Assembly (NCBI GenBank): GCA_900547275.1
Contig: URGA01000049.1
Location: 1 to 15,019, forward strand
Source: an uncultured Oscillospiraceae bacterium
GTDB taxonomy: Bacteria; Bacillota; Clostridia; Oscillospirales; Acutalibacteraceae
DNA length: 15,019 nucleotides
Reading direction: 5' to 3'
Below, one piece after another: positions 1 through 7,145 of this stretch (position 1 is the stretch's first letter; every line of letters starts with the position of its first letter). The notes below the pieces were generated by a model. It had not been told where the DNA came from. It worked only from the letters and a program-made list of their open reading frames with translations, and searched no databases. Both the position numbers and the translations under genes were made by a program.

Positions 1-11
1 TTGATAAAGAG

Positions 12-45
12 AGCGGCGCCGTGATTACCACGGCGCCGCTTTTTT
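12..45 (+). terminator. Strong GC-rich intrinsic terminator, T-tract on plus strand
   Basis: A perfect 12-bp inverted repeat (12-23 with 29-40, 5-nt loop) is followed by a run of T on the plus strand (41-45). This is the standard form of an intrinsic terminator for a plus-strand gene lying left of the window. On the minus strand the stem is followed only by CTCTTTATC, so its termination of the sugar operon ending at 68 would be weaker. It may still serve both directions, because no other hairpin follows the permease gene. Confidence 0.85.
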
Positions 46-67
46 AGAGGTAGATATTGTGAAAGGG

Positions 68-1099
68 TCAACTCTTCTTAGCAATTTTTCTTGTTGCAAA
101 ATAATCCTTGATCTGAGGTCCGGCAATCTGGATAAGGATAACTACTATCAGGATGATGCCCTTGATCGTGTCGTTGATAAGGGAGTCCATCTTCAGCGCG
201 ACGATGATCTTGTCGATAACCGTGTAAGACATTGCGCCGAACAGGATGCCGATAACGCGTCCTTTACCGCCCGACATACTGATACCGCCCAGAACTACCG
301 CGGCAATGGCGTACATCTCATAGCTGCTTCCTGTTGTTGCAGGGTCTGATGAAGCGTTCATTGCAATCCAAAGGAAAGAAGCGATACCAACAAGGATGCC
401 GGTAATAACGAAAACCATTATTTTTACAAGTTTAACGTTTATGCCTGCCATGTGGGCGGCTTTTTCGTTGCTGCCGATGGCATAGATTTTTTTGCCGAAT
501 TTAGTGCTGGTGGAGATGAATACAAACAGCACTGTAAGAAGAATAAGTATAATTCCCACAATCGGGATTGTAAGTATTTTTCCGTTTCCGAAACTGAAAA
601 ACGCGTTGAATGATTCCTGCGAAGTTGACATTTTGTAAACGGAGCTGCCGCCGCCGATTAGTTCTTTCGGAACATGCTGGCAAACGTATTGTGCAAACGA
701 TCTGAAAATCAGCATTGTAGCCAGAGTTACGATGAACGCAGGCATTTTTACTGCGCCTACAAGGAAGCCGTTAATAAATCCAAGCACCGCGCCGAACACT
801 ATGGCAAACAACAGCGTTACGATTATACTGCCGGTGGCGTTGAAAACCATAACGGAAAAGCCGCTGAGCAATGCCAGCATTGAGCCGACAGAAAGGTCGA
901 TTTCACCGGTAAGACAAACAAGGCCCATTCCGATTCCGATTATTCCGATAGCGGTTGAATGGCGGAAAATATTCATTATTCCGCTCCATGTCAGTCCGCT
1001 GCTGGTTATTGAGTAAATAAGGAATATCGCAAAGAATACAATAACAAAACTGTATTGCGATACTATTTTCGCTAGTTTATTTTCTTTCAGTTTTCCCAT
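68..1099 (-). CDS. Sugar ABC transporter permease (RbsC/MglC type, BPD_transp_2)
   Basis: This 343-residue integral membrane protein is the permease of a CUT2-class sugar importer (ribose/galactose/xylose type). It is hydrophobic throughout, with about ten predicted membrane segments. Near the middle it has a cytoplasmic coupling loop of the family form (GKKIYAIGSNEKAAHMAGI), and the region following GIGMGLVCLTGEIDLSVGS is the family's N-terminal hallmark. The length is close to the usual 320-345. The start is supported by GGAGGT 8 nt upstream, which lies inside the last codons of the ATPase gene, so the two genes are translationally close (1-bp gap). It is last in the operon after the binding protein and ATPase. 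The substrate cannot be inferred from the permease alone. Confidence 0.95.
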   Translation of the reverse strand: MGKLKENKLAKIVSQYSFVIVFFAIFLIYSITSSGLTWSGIMNIFRHSTAIGIIGIGMGLVCLTGEIDLSVGSMLALLSGFSVMVFNATGSIIVTLLFAIVFGAVLGFINGFLVGAVKMPAFIVTLATMLIFRSFAQYVCQHVPKELIGGGSSVYKMSTSQESFNAFFSFGNGKILTIPIVGIILILLTVLFVFISTSTKFGKKIYAIGSNEKAAHMAGINVKLVKIMVFVITGILVGIASFLWIAMNASSDPATTGSSYEMYAIAAVVLGGISMSGGKGRVIGILFGAMSYTVIDKIIVALKMDSLINDTIKGIILIVVILIQIAGPQIKDYFATRKIAKKS

Positions 1100-1100
1100 C

Positions 1101-2600
1101 TTAACTTACCTCCCCGGCGTTGACAGCATTTGTTGAATACATCATTACGCGCTGTTCGTCAATTTCATCGTGGCTGAGGGTCTTTATAATTGATCCGTTG
1201 TAAAATACCACGCAGCAGTCTGCAACTTTTTGAAGTTCCGGTATTTCAAGAGTGTTTATTATGATTGTCTTGCCTTCTTCCGAAAGCTGAAGAATAAGTT
1301 TGTATATTTCCGCTTTAGCACCTACGTCAATGCCCTGGGTAGGATTGTCAAAAAGAAGGATTTCAGCGTCAGTGTTAAGCCATCTTGCAATAAAGACTTT
1401 TTGTTGGTTACCGCCGCTGAGAGACGTTATGCTGTCTGCTTCGCTGGTGGCTTTTATGTTTAAAAGTTCTTTAAGTCTGCTGTATTTGGCCGTTTCCGAT
1501 TTTTTATTTATTATCGGCTTGTTGCCTGAGAGGGTGTGCTCGGAAATATATGTGTTTTCGAGAATGTTCATATCCGGTATTACAGAATTTTCTTTTCTGT
1601 TTGAAGGCAGCATTCCGATTTTTGCCTTCATTGCCTTGTGAATAGAGAACGACGAGCGGCTTTTTCCGAATACTATCATTTCTCCCGAATAAGCACGGGT
1701 GTCGCCGAACATACATCTCATAAGTTCACTGCTTCCCGCTCCCTGAAGGCCTGTCAGTCCGATTATCTGGCCTTTCTTTACCGAAAGGTTTATATTTTTG
1801 AATCCGGGTCCGGAAAAATCTTTAAGTTCAATTATTGTTTCGCCGGGTTTGCGGGGAGTATAAACGTCCTGATTGGAATATTTTTCTCCAACCATCATCT
1901 TAGTTACTTCCTCCGGCGTTGTTTCGCTGATTTTTCCCTCGCCGATATAATGTCCGTTTCTTAAAACAGTGTATCTGTCTGCGATTTCAAAAATCTCAGG
2001 CATTTTGTGAGAAATAAAGATAAATGAAGTTCCGTTTTTCTTCAGATTGTTGATAATTGAGAAAAGATGAGCTACATCCTCGTTATTAAGAGAGGTGGTA
2101 GGTTCATCAAGAATCAGCAGCTTTGCGTCGAAAAACAGCGCTTTTGAAATTTCCAGCAGCTGCTTTTCGCTGGTTTTCAGGTCTGCAACCATTTTTTGAG
2201 GGTCTATGCTTACACCCAGTTTTTCAAACAATTCGGATGTTTTCTCTATCATTTTTTTCTTGGAAAGCACGCCTAACTTGTTGGCATACTCTTTGCAGAG
2301 AAAAATATTTTCGTAAACTTTAAGGTCGTTAAAGAGATTTAGTTCCTGATGTACAAAAGCAATTCCAAGGCTTTCGCTCTGCTTGATGGAGATATGTTCC
2401 AGTTCCTGAGAATTAAATATTATTGTTCCTGCGTCTCTGGGAATAACGCCGGTAAGTATGTTCATCAGAGTTGATTTGCCCGCGCCGTTTTCACCCAGTA
2501 AGGCATGGACTTCCCCGGTTTCAACATTTAAACTGACATCATGCAGGACCTGAACGCCGCTGAACGATTTGTCAATATTCTTCATTTCAAGAAGTTTCAT
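1101..2600 (-). CDS. Sugar ABC transporter ATP-binding protein, two NBDs (RbsA/MglA/XylG type)
   Basis: This protein of about 499 residues is the fused double-nucleotide-binding-domain ATPase that powers the CUT2 sugar importer. NBD1 has Walker A GENGAGKST (residues 36-44), the family-typical signature region LKTSEKQLLEISKAL, Walker B LLILDEPT and switch histidine ISHK. NBD2 has the degenerate Walker A GLQGAGSSE expected for this family, signature LSGGNQQK and a Walker B reading ILLFDNPTQG. There, the glutamate seen in most relatives after the aspartate is asparagine. A GTG at 2609 would extend it by three codons, but that GTG overlaps the ribosome site; AAAGGAG lies 8 nt before the ATG at 2600, so that start is chosen. 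It is preceded by a hairpin separating it from the binding-protein gene. Confidence 0.95.
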   Translation of the reverse strand: MKLLEMKNIDKSFSGVQVLHDVSLNVETGEVHALLGENGAGKSTLMNILTGVIPRDAGTIIFNSQELEHISIKQSESLGIAFVHQELNLFNDLKVYENIFLCKEYANKLGVLSKKKMIEKTSELFEKLGVSIDPQKMVADLKTSEKQLLEISKALFFDAKLLILDEPTTSLNNEDVAHLFSIINNLKKNGTSFIFISHKMPEIFEIADRYTVLRNGHYIGEGKISETTPEEVTKMMVGEKYSNQDVYTPRKPGETIIELKDFSGPGFKNINLSVKKGQIIGLTGLQGAGSSELMRCMFGDTRAYSGEMIVFGKSRSSFSIHKAMKAKIGMLPSNRKENSVIPDMNILENTYISEHTLSGNKPIINKKSETAKYSRLKELLNIKATSEADSITSLSGGNQQKVFIARWLNTDAEILLFDNPTQGIDVGAKAEIYKLILQLSEEGKTIIINTLEIPELQKVADCCVVFYNGSIIKTLSHDEIDEQRVMMYSTNAVNAGEVS

Positions 2601-2620
2601 GCCCTTCACTCCTTTGTAAT

Positions 2621-2648
2621 TGCCTGCCGCAGCTACCTGCGGCAGGCA
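2621..2648 (-). promoter_or_regulatory. Intercistronic hairpin between binding-protein and ATPase genes
   Basis: A perfect 12-bp inverted repeat (2621-2632 with 2637-2648) closes a 4-nt loop, 36 bp after the binding-protein stop and just upstream of the ATPase ribosome site. In the transcribed (minus) direction it is followed by AATTACAAAGGAG, with no T-tract, so it is not a normal terminator. Such stems in binding-protein transporter operons are known to protect the upstream mRNA and raise binding-protein levels over membrane subunits. That role here is inferred. Confidence 0.7.
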
Positions 2649-2684
2649 TTGTTGTTTTTTTACCGCTTAGTAACGGAAAATCCG

Positions 2685-3773
2685 TTAACTGAAGGATTTG
2701 TATTCAGATACGTTTTCAGGTGTTACGTTTTCACAAGCGATAACGTGATCCTGAGTTACTTCTTTGCCGTCAAGATAGTCAACCATATCCTGGATAGCTG
2801 TCTGGATCATTGAGGGGCTGTATGTTACTGACATAACGCCGCCCAGCTGTTTAACGATATCCTGGTATGAATTGCCTCTGAGTACTTCGTAATATTCATC
2901 AAGTCCGCCGCAGCCGGTGATGAAAGGTTTGTTTTCAAGGAAAGCTTTCTTTGTTGAGTCTGCGATACCGCCGCCGTTGAGAGCCTCAAGGATACCCATT
3001 GCAAGCTCGTCGTCCTGAGCGTAGAACCACTTGATGTCTGCGTTTGCAGAGTCGCCCATAAGGGTTTCAAAAGATGTCTTTGTGTCTGATCTGCTCCAGT
3101 TCATTGCTCCTGAATATGTGATAGAGCTTTTAACCTGGTCTTCTGTCCATTTCTTATCGTCAGGGATCTTAGCTCCGTTGAACTCAAGTTCGCCTGTAAG
3201 ATACTTAACAAAGCCGTCGTTACGAAGAGAAGTTACTGACGAGGTATCGCCTTCGTAAACGTATACTTTTTCACCGGGCTTCATGCCGTTTTCAACAAAG
3301 TAAGCAGCAGCGCCTGCGCCGATGCCTGAGTTGTCGCCTTTAACGTTTGAAACTGCTGTTGAAGAAACAGCGTCGATGATTCTGTCGAATGCAACGTAAG
3401 GAATATTTGCGTCAACAAGCGCCTGGATAGCAGACTGAACTGTATCATCCATGGGCTGTACAACAACTGCGATATTCTCTTCGTGCTTTGCAACAATGTC
3501 TTCGATCTTTGTGATCTGGTCAGCTGCGTCTGTTGCAGTAATAACTTCTGCAGTGTATTTGCCTGCATTGTTGATTTCTTCAGCTTTTTCTTTAGCGAAG
3601 GTAGCTACGGAACCAGTCCAGCCGTGGTCCTCTGAAGCTGTAAGAATATAGATGTGTGCGTTCTCGTTGGAAGTCTTGCCGCTGTCGTCTGTTGAGCCGC
3701 TGGAGCAAGCCGCAAATGTTGCAGCCACTAAAACAACCGCAAGAATAATGGCTAATACTTTTTTGAGTTTCAT
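2685..3773 (-). CDS. Sugar ABC transporter substrate-binding lipoprotein (Peripla_BP_4 type)
   Basis: This 362-residue protein is the extracellular receptor of the importer. The N-terminus is a lipoprotein signal: KLKK, then a hydrophobic core, then TFAAC with the lipidated cysteine at residue 23. A Ser/Gly/Thr/Asp-rich linker follows. The mature part matches the ribose/galactose-binding fold: a first strand IYILTASEDHGWTGS, VVVQPMD about 100 residues in, VAFDRI at the hinge region, and a second lobe containing WFYAQDDELAMGILEAL. GGAGGG lies 7 nt before the ATG. The gene sits between the isomerase gene (34-bp gap) and the hairpin preceding the ATPase gene. The fold indicates an unphosphorylated sugar or sugar-like ligand, but the exact ligand is unknown. 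Confidence 0.93.
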   Translation of the reverse strand: MKLKKVLAIILAVVLVAATFAACSSGSTDDSGKTSNENAHIYILTASEDHGWTGSVATFAKEKAEEINNAGKYTAEVITATDAADQITKIEDIVAKHEENIAVVVQPMDDTVQSAIQALVDANIPYVAFDRIIDAVSSTAVSNVKGDNSGIGAGAAAYFVENGMKPGEKVYVYEGDTSSVTSLRNDGFVKYLTGELEFNGAKIPDDKKWTEDQVKSSITYSGAMNWSRSDTKTSFETLMGDSANADIKWFYAQDDELAMGILEALNGGGIADSTKKAFLENKPFITGCGGLDEYYEVLRGNSYQDIVKQLGGVMSVTYSPSMIQTAIQDMVDYLDGKEVTQDHVIACENVTPENVSEYKSFS

Positions 3774-3807
3774 AAATAATCCCTCCGTTTAATTGGCTTT
3801 TGCCTTT

Positions 3808-4722
3808 TTAAATTACAAACTGACTCATATATCTCTTTGAAAGAAGTATAGAATCAATTATATCCTGTTTGCTGTTTTCAAATGATTTGTCCTCGATTTC
3901 AAGGACTGCGGCGCCGTCATAGCCTATGTCTGTCAACGCGCTTACGAACTTACTCCAGTTGATGTCTCCGAGACCCGGGATTTTCGGGCTCATGTAATCA
4001 AGGGGATAAGCCATAACTCCGCATTTCTTCAGCTTTTCGGGATAAAGTTTTATGTCCTTGAAATGGACGTGGAAGATTTTATCCCTGAATTCATAAATCG
4101 GGGCAATATAATCCATCATCTGCCATACAAAATGGGACGGGTCATAGTTGATGCCCAGATTGTCGCTTTTCAGAATGTCAAATATTTTTCTCCAAAGAAC
4201 CGGGGATGTCATTATGTTCTGACCGCCCGGCCACTGCTCTTCGCCGAAAAGCATCGGACAGTTCTCAATGGCTACTTTGACATTCTTCTCTTCCGCGTGA
4301 CGCAGTATCGGCGGCCAGATCTCACCTACCAGTTTAAGGTTTTCCTCAACCGATTTGCTCTGGTCTCTTCCGATGAAGGTCGTAACCATGTTGACACCAA
4401 GCGCCGCGGATGCGTCAATCAGCTTCATAAGATGGTTGATGCTTGCCTGTCTTGCTTCCGGGTTGGGGTCCATTGTGTTTGGATAAAACGCCAGCGATGA
4501 TACTTCAACGTTTCTTTCGCTGCAATATTTGAGAATATACTGTATTTTTTCTTCGTTTAATCCCTCAATATCAATGTGGCTAACTCCCGCGTAGCGTCTT
4601 TCGGCCTTTCCGGCAGGCCAGCAGGCAAGTTCAACGCACCGAAATCCGTTTTCTGACGCAAAGTCAATTACTTCTTCAAAATTCCATCCGTCAAGTATAG
4701 AACTCAAAAGTCCGAATTTCAT
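3808..4722 (-). CDS. TIM-barrel sugar isomerase/epimerase (AP endonuclease 2 / xylose isomerase-like)
   Basis: This 304-residue cytoplasmic enzyme belongs to the family that includes inosose dehydratase IolE, tagatose/psicose 3-epimerases and 3-keto-glycoside-processing enzymes. Visible metal-site residues, placed by analogy with D-tagatose 3-epimerase, are Glu153 (VAIENCP), Asp194 and His197 (NYDPSHFVW), His220 (FHVHFKD) and Glu275 (VLEIED). All expected ligands are present, so it is probably an active divalent-metal enzyme. GGAGG lies 7 nt before the ATG. It lies between the dehydrogenase and the importer genes, so it likely works on the dehydrogenase product or on the imported compound. 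The reaction (isomerisation, epimerisation, dehydration or beta-elimination) cannot be decided from sequence. Confidence 0.88.
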   Translation of the reverse strand: MKFGLLSSILDGWNFEEVIDFASENGFRCVELACWPAGKAERRYAGVSHIDIEGLNEEKIQYILKYCSERNVEVSSLAFYPNTMDPNPEARQASINHLMKLIDASAALGVNMVTTFIGRDQSKSVEENLKLVGEIWPPILRHAEEKNVKVAIENCPMLFGEEQWPGGQNIMTSPVLWRKIFDILKSDNLGINYDPSHFVWQMMDYIAPIYEFRDKIFHVHFKDIKLYPEKLKKCGVMAYPLDYMSPKIPGLGDINWSKFVSALTDIGYDGAAVLEIEDKSFENSKQDIIDSILLSKRYMSQFVI

Positions 4723-4759
4723 ATTATCACCTCCGTTCCTGTTAAGTTATTTATAGTTC

Positions 4760-5794
4760 TTATTCAATTGAAACCGATCTTCCCGTCTGGGAGGATTCGA
4801 TGCTTGCAAAGACGGCCTTCATTGCGTTAAGAACGTCTCTGCCTGCGATATACGGGCTGTTGTTATCCTTAATGGCGTTGACAAACATATCTATTATTCC
4901 CGATTTCGTCTGGTTGTCGTTTGTCTGGATACGGTCGATGTCGTAATATATCCTTTCGCCGTTCCTTTTTATAAGTTCAAGTGAAAAATTGGGATTGTCG
5001 TAAATTCTTAAAACGCCCTTGCTTCCGTAAATGACTGTTGAGTTGTCTTCGTCTCCGTAAAATGTCCAGCTGGCGTTCATCGTACCTACCGCACCGCCGC
5101 ACATTTTGTAAATGCAAAACGCGTTGTCGTCAACTCCGATAAGATTTCCGTCAGATGTTCGTTTGTCCAGAGTTACGACTTTTGCTGTTGTCTCAACAAC
5201 TCGCTGTGAAATAAGATACTGGATAAGGTCCGTTTTATGAACGCCGAGATCTGCCATAGCGCCCATCTGGGCTTTGCGCTTGTCAAAGAACCAGCTGTTC
5301 ATTCCCGGGTCAACACTCCATGTTTCAGGTCCCGAGTGACCGAACGTCGTTCTGAAAGAAATGACTGTGCCGATTTCGTTGCTGTCTATCAGCTCTTTTG
5401 CTTTTATGTGAGCTTTTGCCAGCCGCTGATTTTGGTCAATCATTAATATTTTGCCGGCGTCGTCTGCCGCGTTTACCATTTTTACGCAGTCTTCGATATT
5501 CGTTGCCATTGGCTTTTCACACAAAACGTGTTTGCCGGCTTTAAGGGCGGCGACGGTCGTTTCAGCGTGGGCATTGTTGGCAACACATATGCTTACGGCG
5601 TCTATTGACGTATCTTTCAGCAGTTTCTCGGCAGAGTTGTAGGCCTTTCCGCCGTATTTTTCTGCCAGCTCAGCCGCTCGCTGGGCGTTGAAATCGAAGT
5701 AAGCGGCTATTTCACAATCCGGATTGTCTATATATTCCGGAATATGTCGAGTCTGGGCGATCTTTCCACACCCTATTATGCCTATTTTGATCAT
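4760..5794 (-). CDS. Gfo/Idh/MocA family NAD(P)-dependent oxidoreductase
   Basis: This sugar/cyclitol dehydrogenase of about 344 residues is the first gene of the operon. The N-terminus is a Rossmann strand with the glycine motif GIIGCGKIA, followed by an acidic residue ending strand 2 (YFDFN), which favours NAD-type binding. The family motif CEKPMA is near residues 92-97, and the catalytic-helix motif ADLGVHKTD is near 181-189, with the expected Lys (EKP), Asp and His. The C-terminal alpha/beta domain is complete. A TTG at 5800 would add two codons, but GGAGG lies only 2 nt before it and 8 nt before the ATG at 5794, so the ATG is chosen. Together with the downstream TIM-barrel enzyme it suggests oxidation of a ring hydroxyl to a keto-sugar; this is inference. 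Confidence 0.92.
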   Translation of the reverse strand: MIKIGIIGCGKIAQTRHIPEYIDNPDCEIAAYFDFNAQRAAELAEKYGGKAYNSAEKLLKDTSIDAVSICVANNAHAETTVAALKAGKHVLCEKPMATNIEDCVKMVNAADDAGKILMIDQNQRLAKAHIKAKELIDSNEIGTVISFRTTFGHSGPETWSVDPGMNSWFFDKRKAQMGAMADLGVHKTDLIQYLISQRVVETTAKVVTLDKRTSDGNLIGVDDNAFCIYKMCGGAVGTMNASWTFYGDEDNSTVIYGSKGVLRIYDNPNFSLELIKRNGERIYYDIDRIQTNDNQTKSGIIDMFVNAIKDNNSPYIAGRDVLNAMKAVFASIESSQTGRSVSIE

Positions 5795-5814
5795 GCTCAA
5801 TACCTCCGGTCATA

Positions 5815-5830
5815 TAATGAAAATTTTTCA
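5815..5830. promoter_or_regulatory. AT-rich palindromic repeat, copy 1 (candidate LacI-family operator)
   Basis: The 16-bp word TAATGAAAATTTTTCA occurs here and again at 5962-5977. Its core is a 13-bp palindrome (TGAAAA-T-TTTTCA). This copy lies in the predicted 5' untranslated region of the dehydrogenase gene, where a bound repressor could block transcription. Assignment to the adjacent LacI protein is inferred from position and symmetry. Confidence 0.6.
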
Positions 5831-5854
5831 ATACAAGATTGCTCTTACAATTGA

Positions 5855-5883
5855 AATTTAGCATTTTTAATCCGTTTGTTCAA
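5855..5883 (-). promoter_or_regulatory. Candidate promoter of the sugar operon
   Basis: On the minus strand TTGAAC (5883-5878) is followed after 17 nt by TAAATT (5860-5855), preceded by TGC as in an extended -10. Each hexamer matches the consensus at four of six positions. The start of transcription would be near 5848, about 54 nt before the ATG. The match is moderate and other AT-rich placements are possible. Confidence 0.4.
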
Positions 5884-5961
5884 TCTGTTTTGTTAATGTT
5901 CTACAAAAATTCTAATTTATTTTTGAAAAACTGTACAAAATGACTGCTATATGATTTAAAT

Positions 5962-5978
5962 TAATGAAAATTTTTCAT
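5962..5978. promoter_or_regulatory. AT-rich palindromic repeat, copy 2 (candidate LacI-family operator)
   Basis: This is a second copy of the 16-bp word; here the palindrome extends to 15 bp (5964-5978, ATGAAAA-T-TTTTCAT). Its centre (5971) is exactly 147 bp from that of copy 1 (5824), about 14 helical turns. It ends 16 bp before the -35 box of the regulator gene. Confidence 0.6.
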
Positions 5979-5994
5979 AAAAAATGAAAAAATA

Positions 5995-6023
5995 TTGCAT
6001 TTTTTTCAAAACTAAAATATAAT
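5995..6023 (+). promoter_or_regulatory. Promoter of the LacI-family regulator gene
   Basis: TTGCAT (5995-6000), a 17-nt spacer and a perfect TATAAT (6018-6023) lie upstream of the regulator. Transcription would begin near 6030, about 23 nt before the ATG. The -35 is a poor match, so activity may be weak; the -10 and spacing are ideal. Confidence 0.6.
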
Positions 6024-6052
6024 TGAGCTGGAGTTAATAAGGAGTGACCGAA

Positions 6053-7078
6053 ATGGCTAAAAAAGTTACCATAAAAGACCTAGCCGAGTTTACAGGTCTG
6101 TCGCCTGCAACAGTGTCTCGTGTGCTTAACAACAGTTCGCTTGTTAAGGACGCAACAAAAAAGCGTGTAGAAGAGGCAATGAACCAGTTGGGAATGCCGT
6201 TGGCGCATTACTCTGAGGGCATGAAAGACAATAAGCCAATTATTGTTCTTAATATTCCCGACATTGAAAACAATTATTACCAGAGAGTAATATCCGGCGC
6301 TACCGTTTCTGCAAAAGCCCATGACTGTCATATTCTTGTTTACGAAAGTTCGCTGAAAAACAACAGGGTTTACGATTTTATAGATATGATACAAAATGTT
6401 AATGCAAGCGGTGTAATAACGCTTAATAACCTTTCAGCTGATATTTTGCATAAGATAAACAACGTAAGACCTATTGTTCAGTGCAGTGAATATAACCCTG
6501 ATACTAATATTCCTTATGTAACTATAAATAATTACCAGTCGGCAAAGTACGCAACGGAATATTTGCTTTCAACCGGGAGAAACAAAATTGCTTTTATCAA
6601 CGGTCCGCTGAATTTCAGATACGCCATTGAAAGGCAAAGGGGATTTACTGACGCAATGGAAAGCGCCGGGCTTTCAGTGCCTCAAAACTGGATAGTGCAG
6701 CTGCCGAAGATAAATTTTGATATGGCTTACGCTTCTGCCTGTCAGCTCCTTGACGCAGAGATTGTTCCTAATGCATTTTTTACGATATCGGATGTTATCG
6801 CCGCCGCGGTAATCAGAGCCGCAAAGCAGTTCAAATTCCGTGTGCCTGAGGATATATCTGTTGTAGGATTTGACAATATAGATATTTCAATGATGACAAC
6901 TCCGTCGATTACAACCGTCAGCCAGCCGTGTTTCCAAATAGGCTATACTGCCTGCGATATGCTTATTGATATGATAAGCAATCCGTCTTCATCGGCAAAA
7001 ACTATTCTCCTTAATACTGAACTTGTAATAAGAGAGTCAACGGCTCCGCCGTCAGCACGAAGACTTAATAATATGTAA
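6053..7078 (+). CDS. LacI-family transcriptional regulator with atypical hinge
   Basis: This DNA-binding regulator of about 341 residues is divergent from the sugar operon. Residues about 3-45 form the LacI helix-turn-helix (VTIKDLAEFTGLSPATVSRVLNN). The C-terminal part is a sugar-binding core of the periplasmic-binding-protein fold, ending with the family stretch ISVVGFDNIDISMMTTPSITTVSQP. The linker between them reads LGMPLAHYSEGMKDNKP, without the usual PN..AR.L hinge-helix motif whose leucine enters the minor groove at a central CpG. The ATG at 6053 is chosen because AAGGAG lies 8 nt upstream; a GTG at 6044 overlaps that ribosome site. It probably senses the imported sugar or its product and controls the divergent operon and itself through the paired palindromes. 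Confidence 0.92.
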   Translation: MAKKVTIKDLAEFTGLSPATVSRVLNNSSLVKDATKKRVEEAMNQLGMPLAHYSEGMKDNKPIIVLNIPDIENNYYQRVISGATVSAKAHDCHILVYESSLKNNRVYDFIDMIQNVNASGVITLNNLSADILHKINNVRPIVQCSEYNPDTNIPYVTINNYQSAKYATEYLLSTGRNKIAFINGPLNFRYAIERQRGFTDAMESAGLSVPQNWIVQLPKINFDMAYASACQLLDAEIVPNAFFTISDVIAAAVIRAAKQFKFRVPEDISVVGFDNIDISMMTTPSITTVSQPCFQIGYTACDMLIDMISNPSSSAKTILLNTELVIRESTAPPSARRLNNM

Positions 7079-7098
7079 AAATATATAAATAGATATAA

Positions 7099-7132
7099 AA
7101 AAACAGGGGCATCGAATGATGCTCCTGTTTTT
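7099..7132. terminator. Bidirectional intrinsic terminator
   Basis: A 15-bp stem (7099-7113 with 7118-7132, one G-T pair, 4-nt loop) begins with A5 and ends with T5, so it has a U-tract in either direction. It lies between the convergent LacI gene (stop 7078) and exporter gene (stop 7146) and can end both transcripts. Confidence 0.92.
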
Positions 7133-7145
7133 GATTTGTATTGAA

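Noticed and set aside
3281..3568. Low-complexity, Gln/Leu-rich minus-strand frame inside the binding-protein gene.
   Set aside because: It lies wholly within a well-supported gene in another frame and shows no start signals or family features; it is a shadow of the real coding sequence.
3789..3810. Possible hairpin between the isomerase and binding-protein genes.
   Set aside because: Only three GC pairs around a TTTT loop with imperfect AT flanks; too weak to call.
5815..5830. Palindrome considered as a catabolite-response (cre) site for CcpA.
   Set aside because: It has odd symmetry and no central CG, which cre sites have; the local LacI-family protein is the more direct candidate.
5984..6005. 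Near-palindromic A-run/T-run around the regulator -35 box considered as a third operator.
   Set aside because: The arms are mostly homopolymer and out of register by one base, and do not match the 16-bp repeat; base composition explains it.
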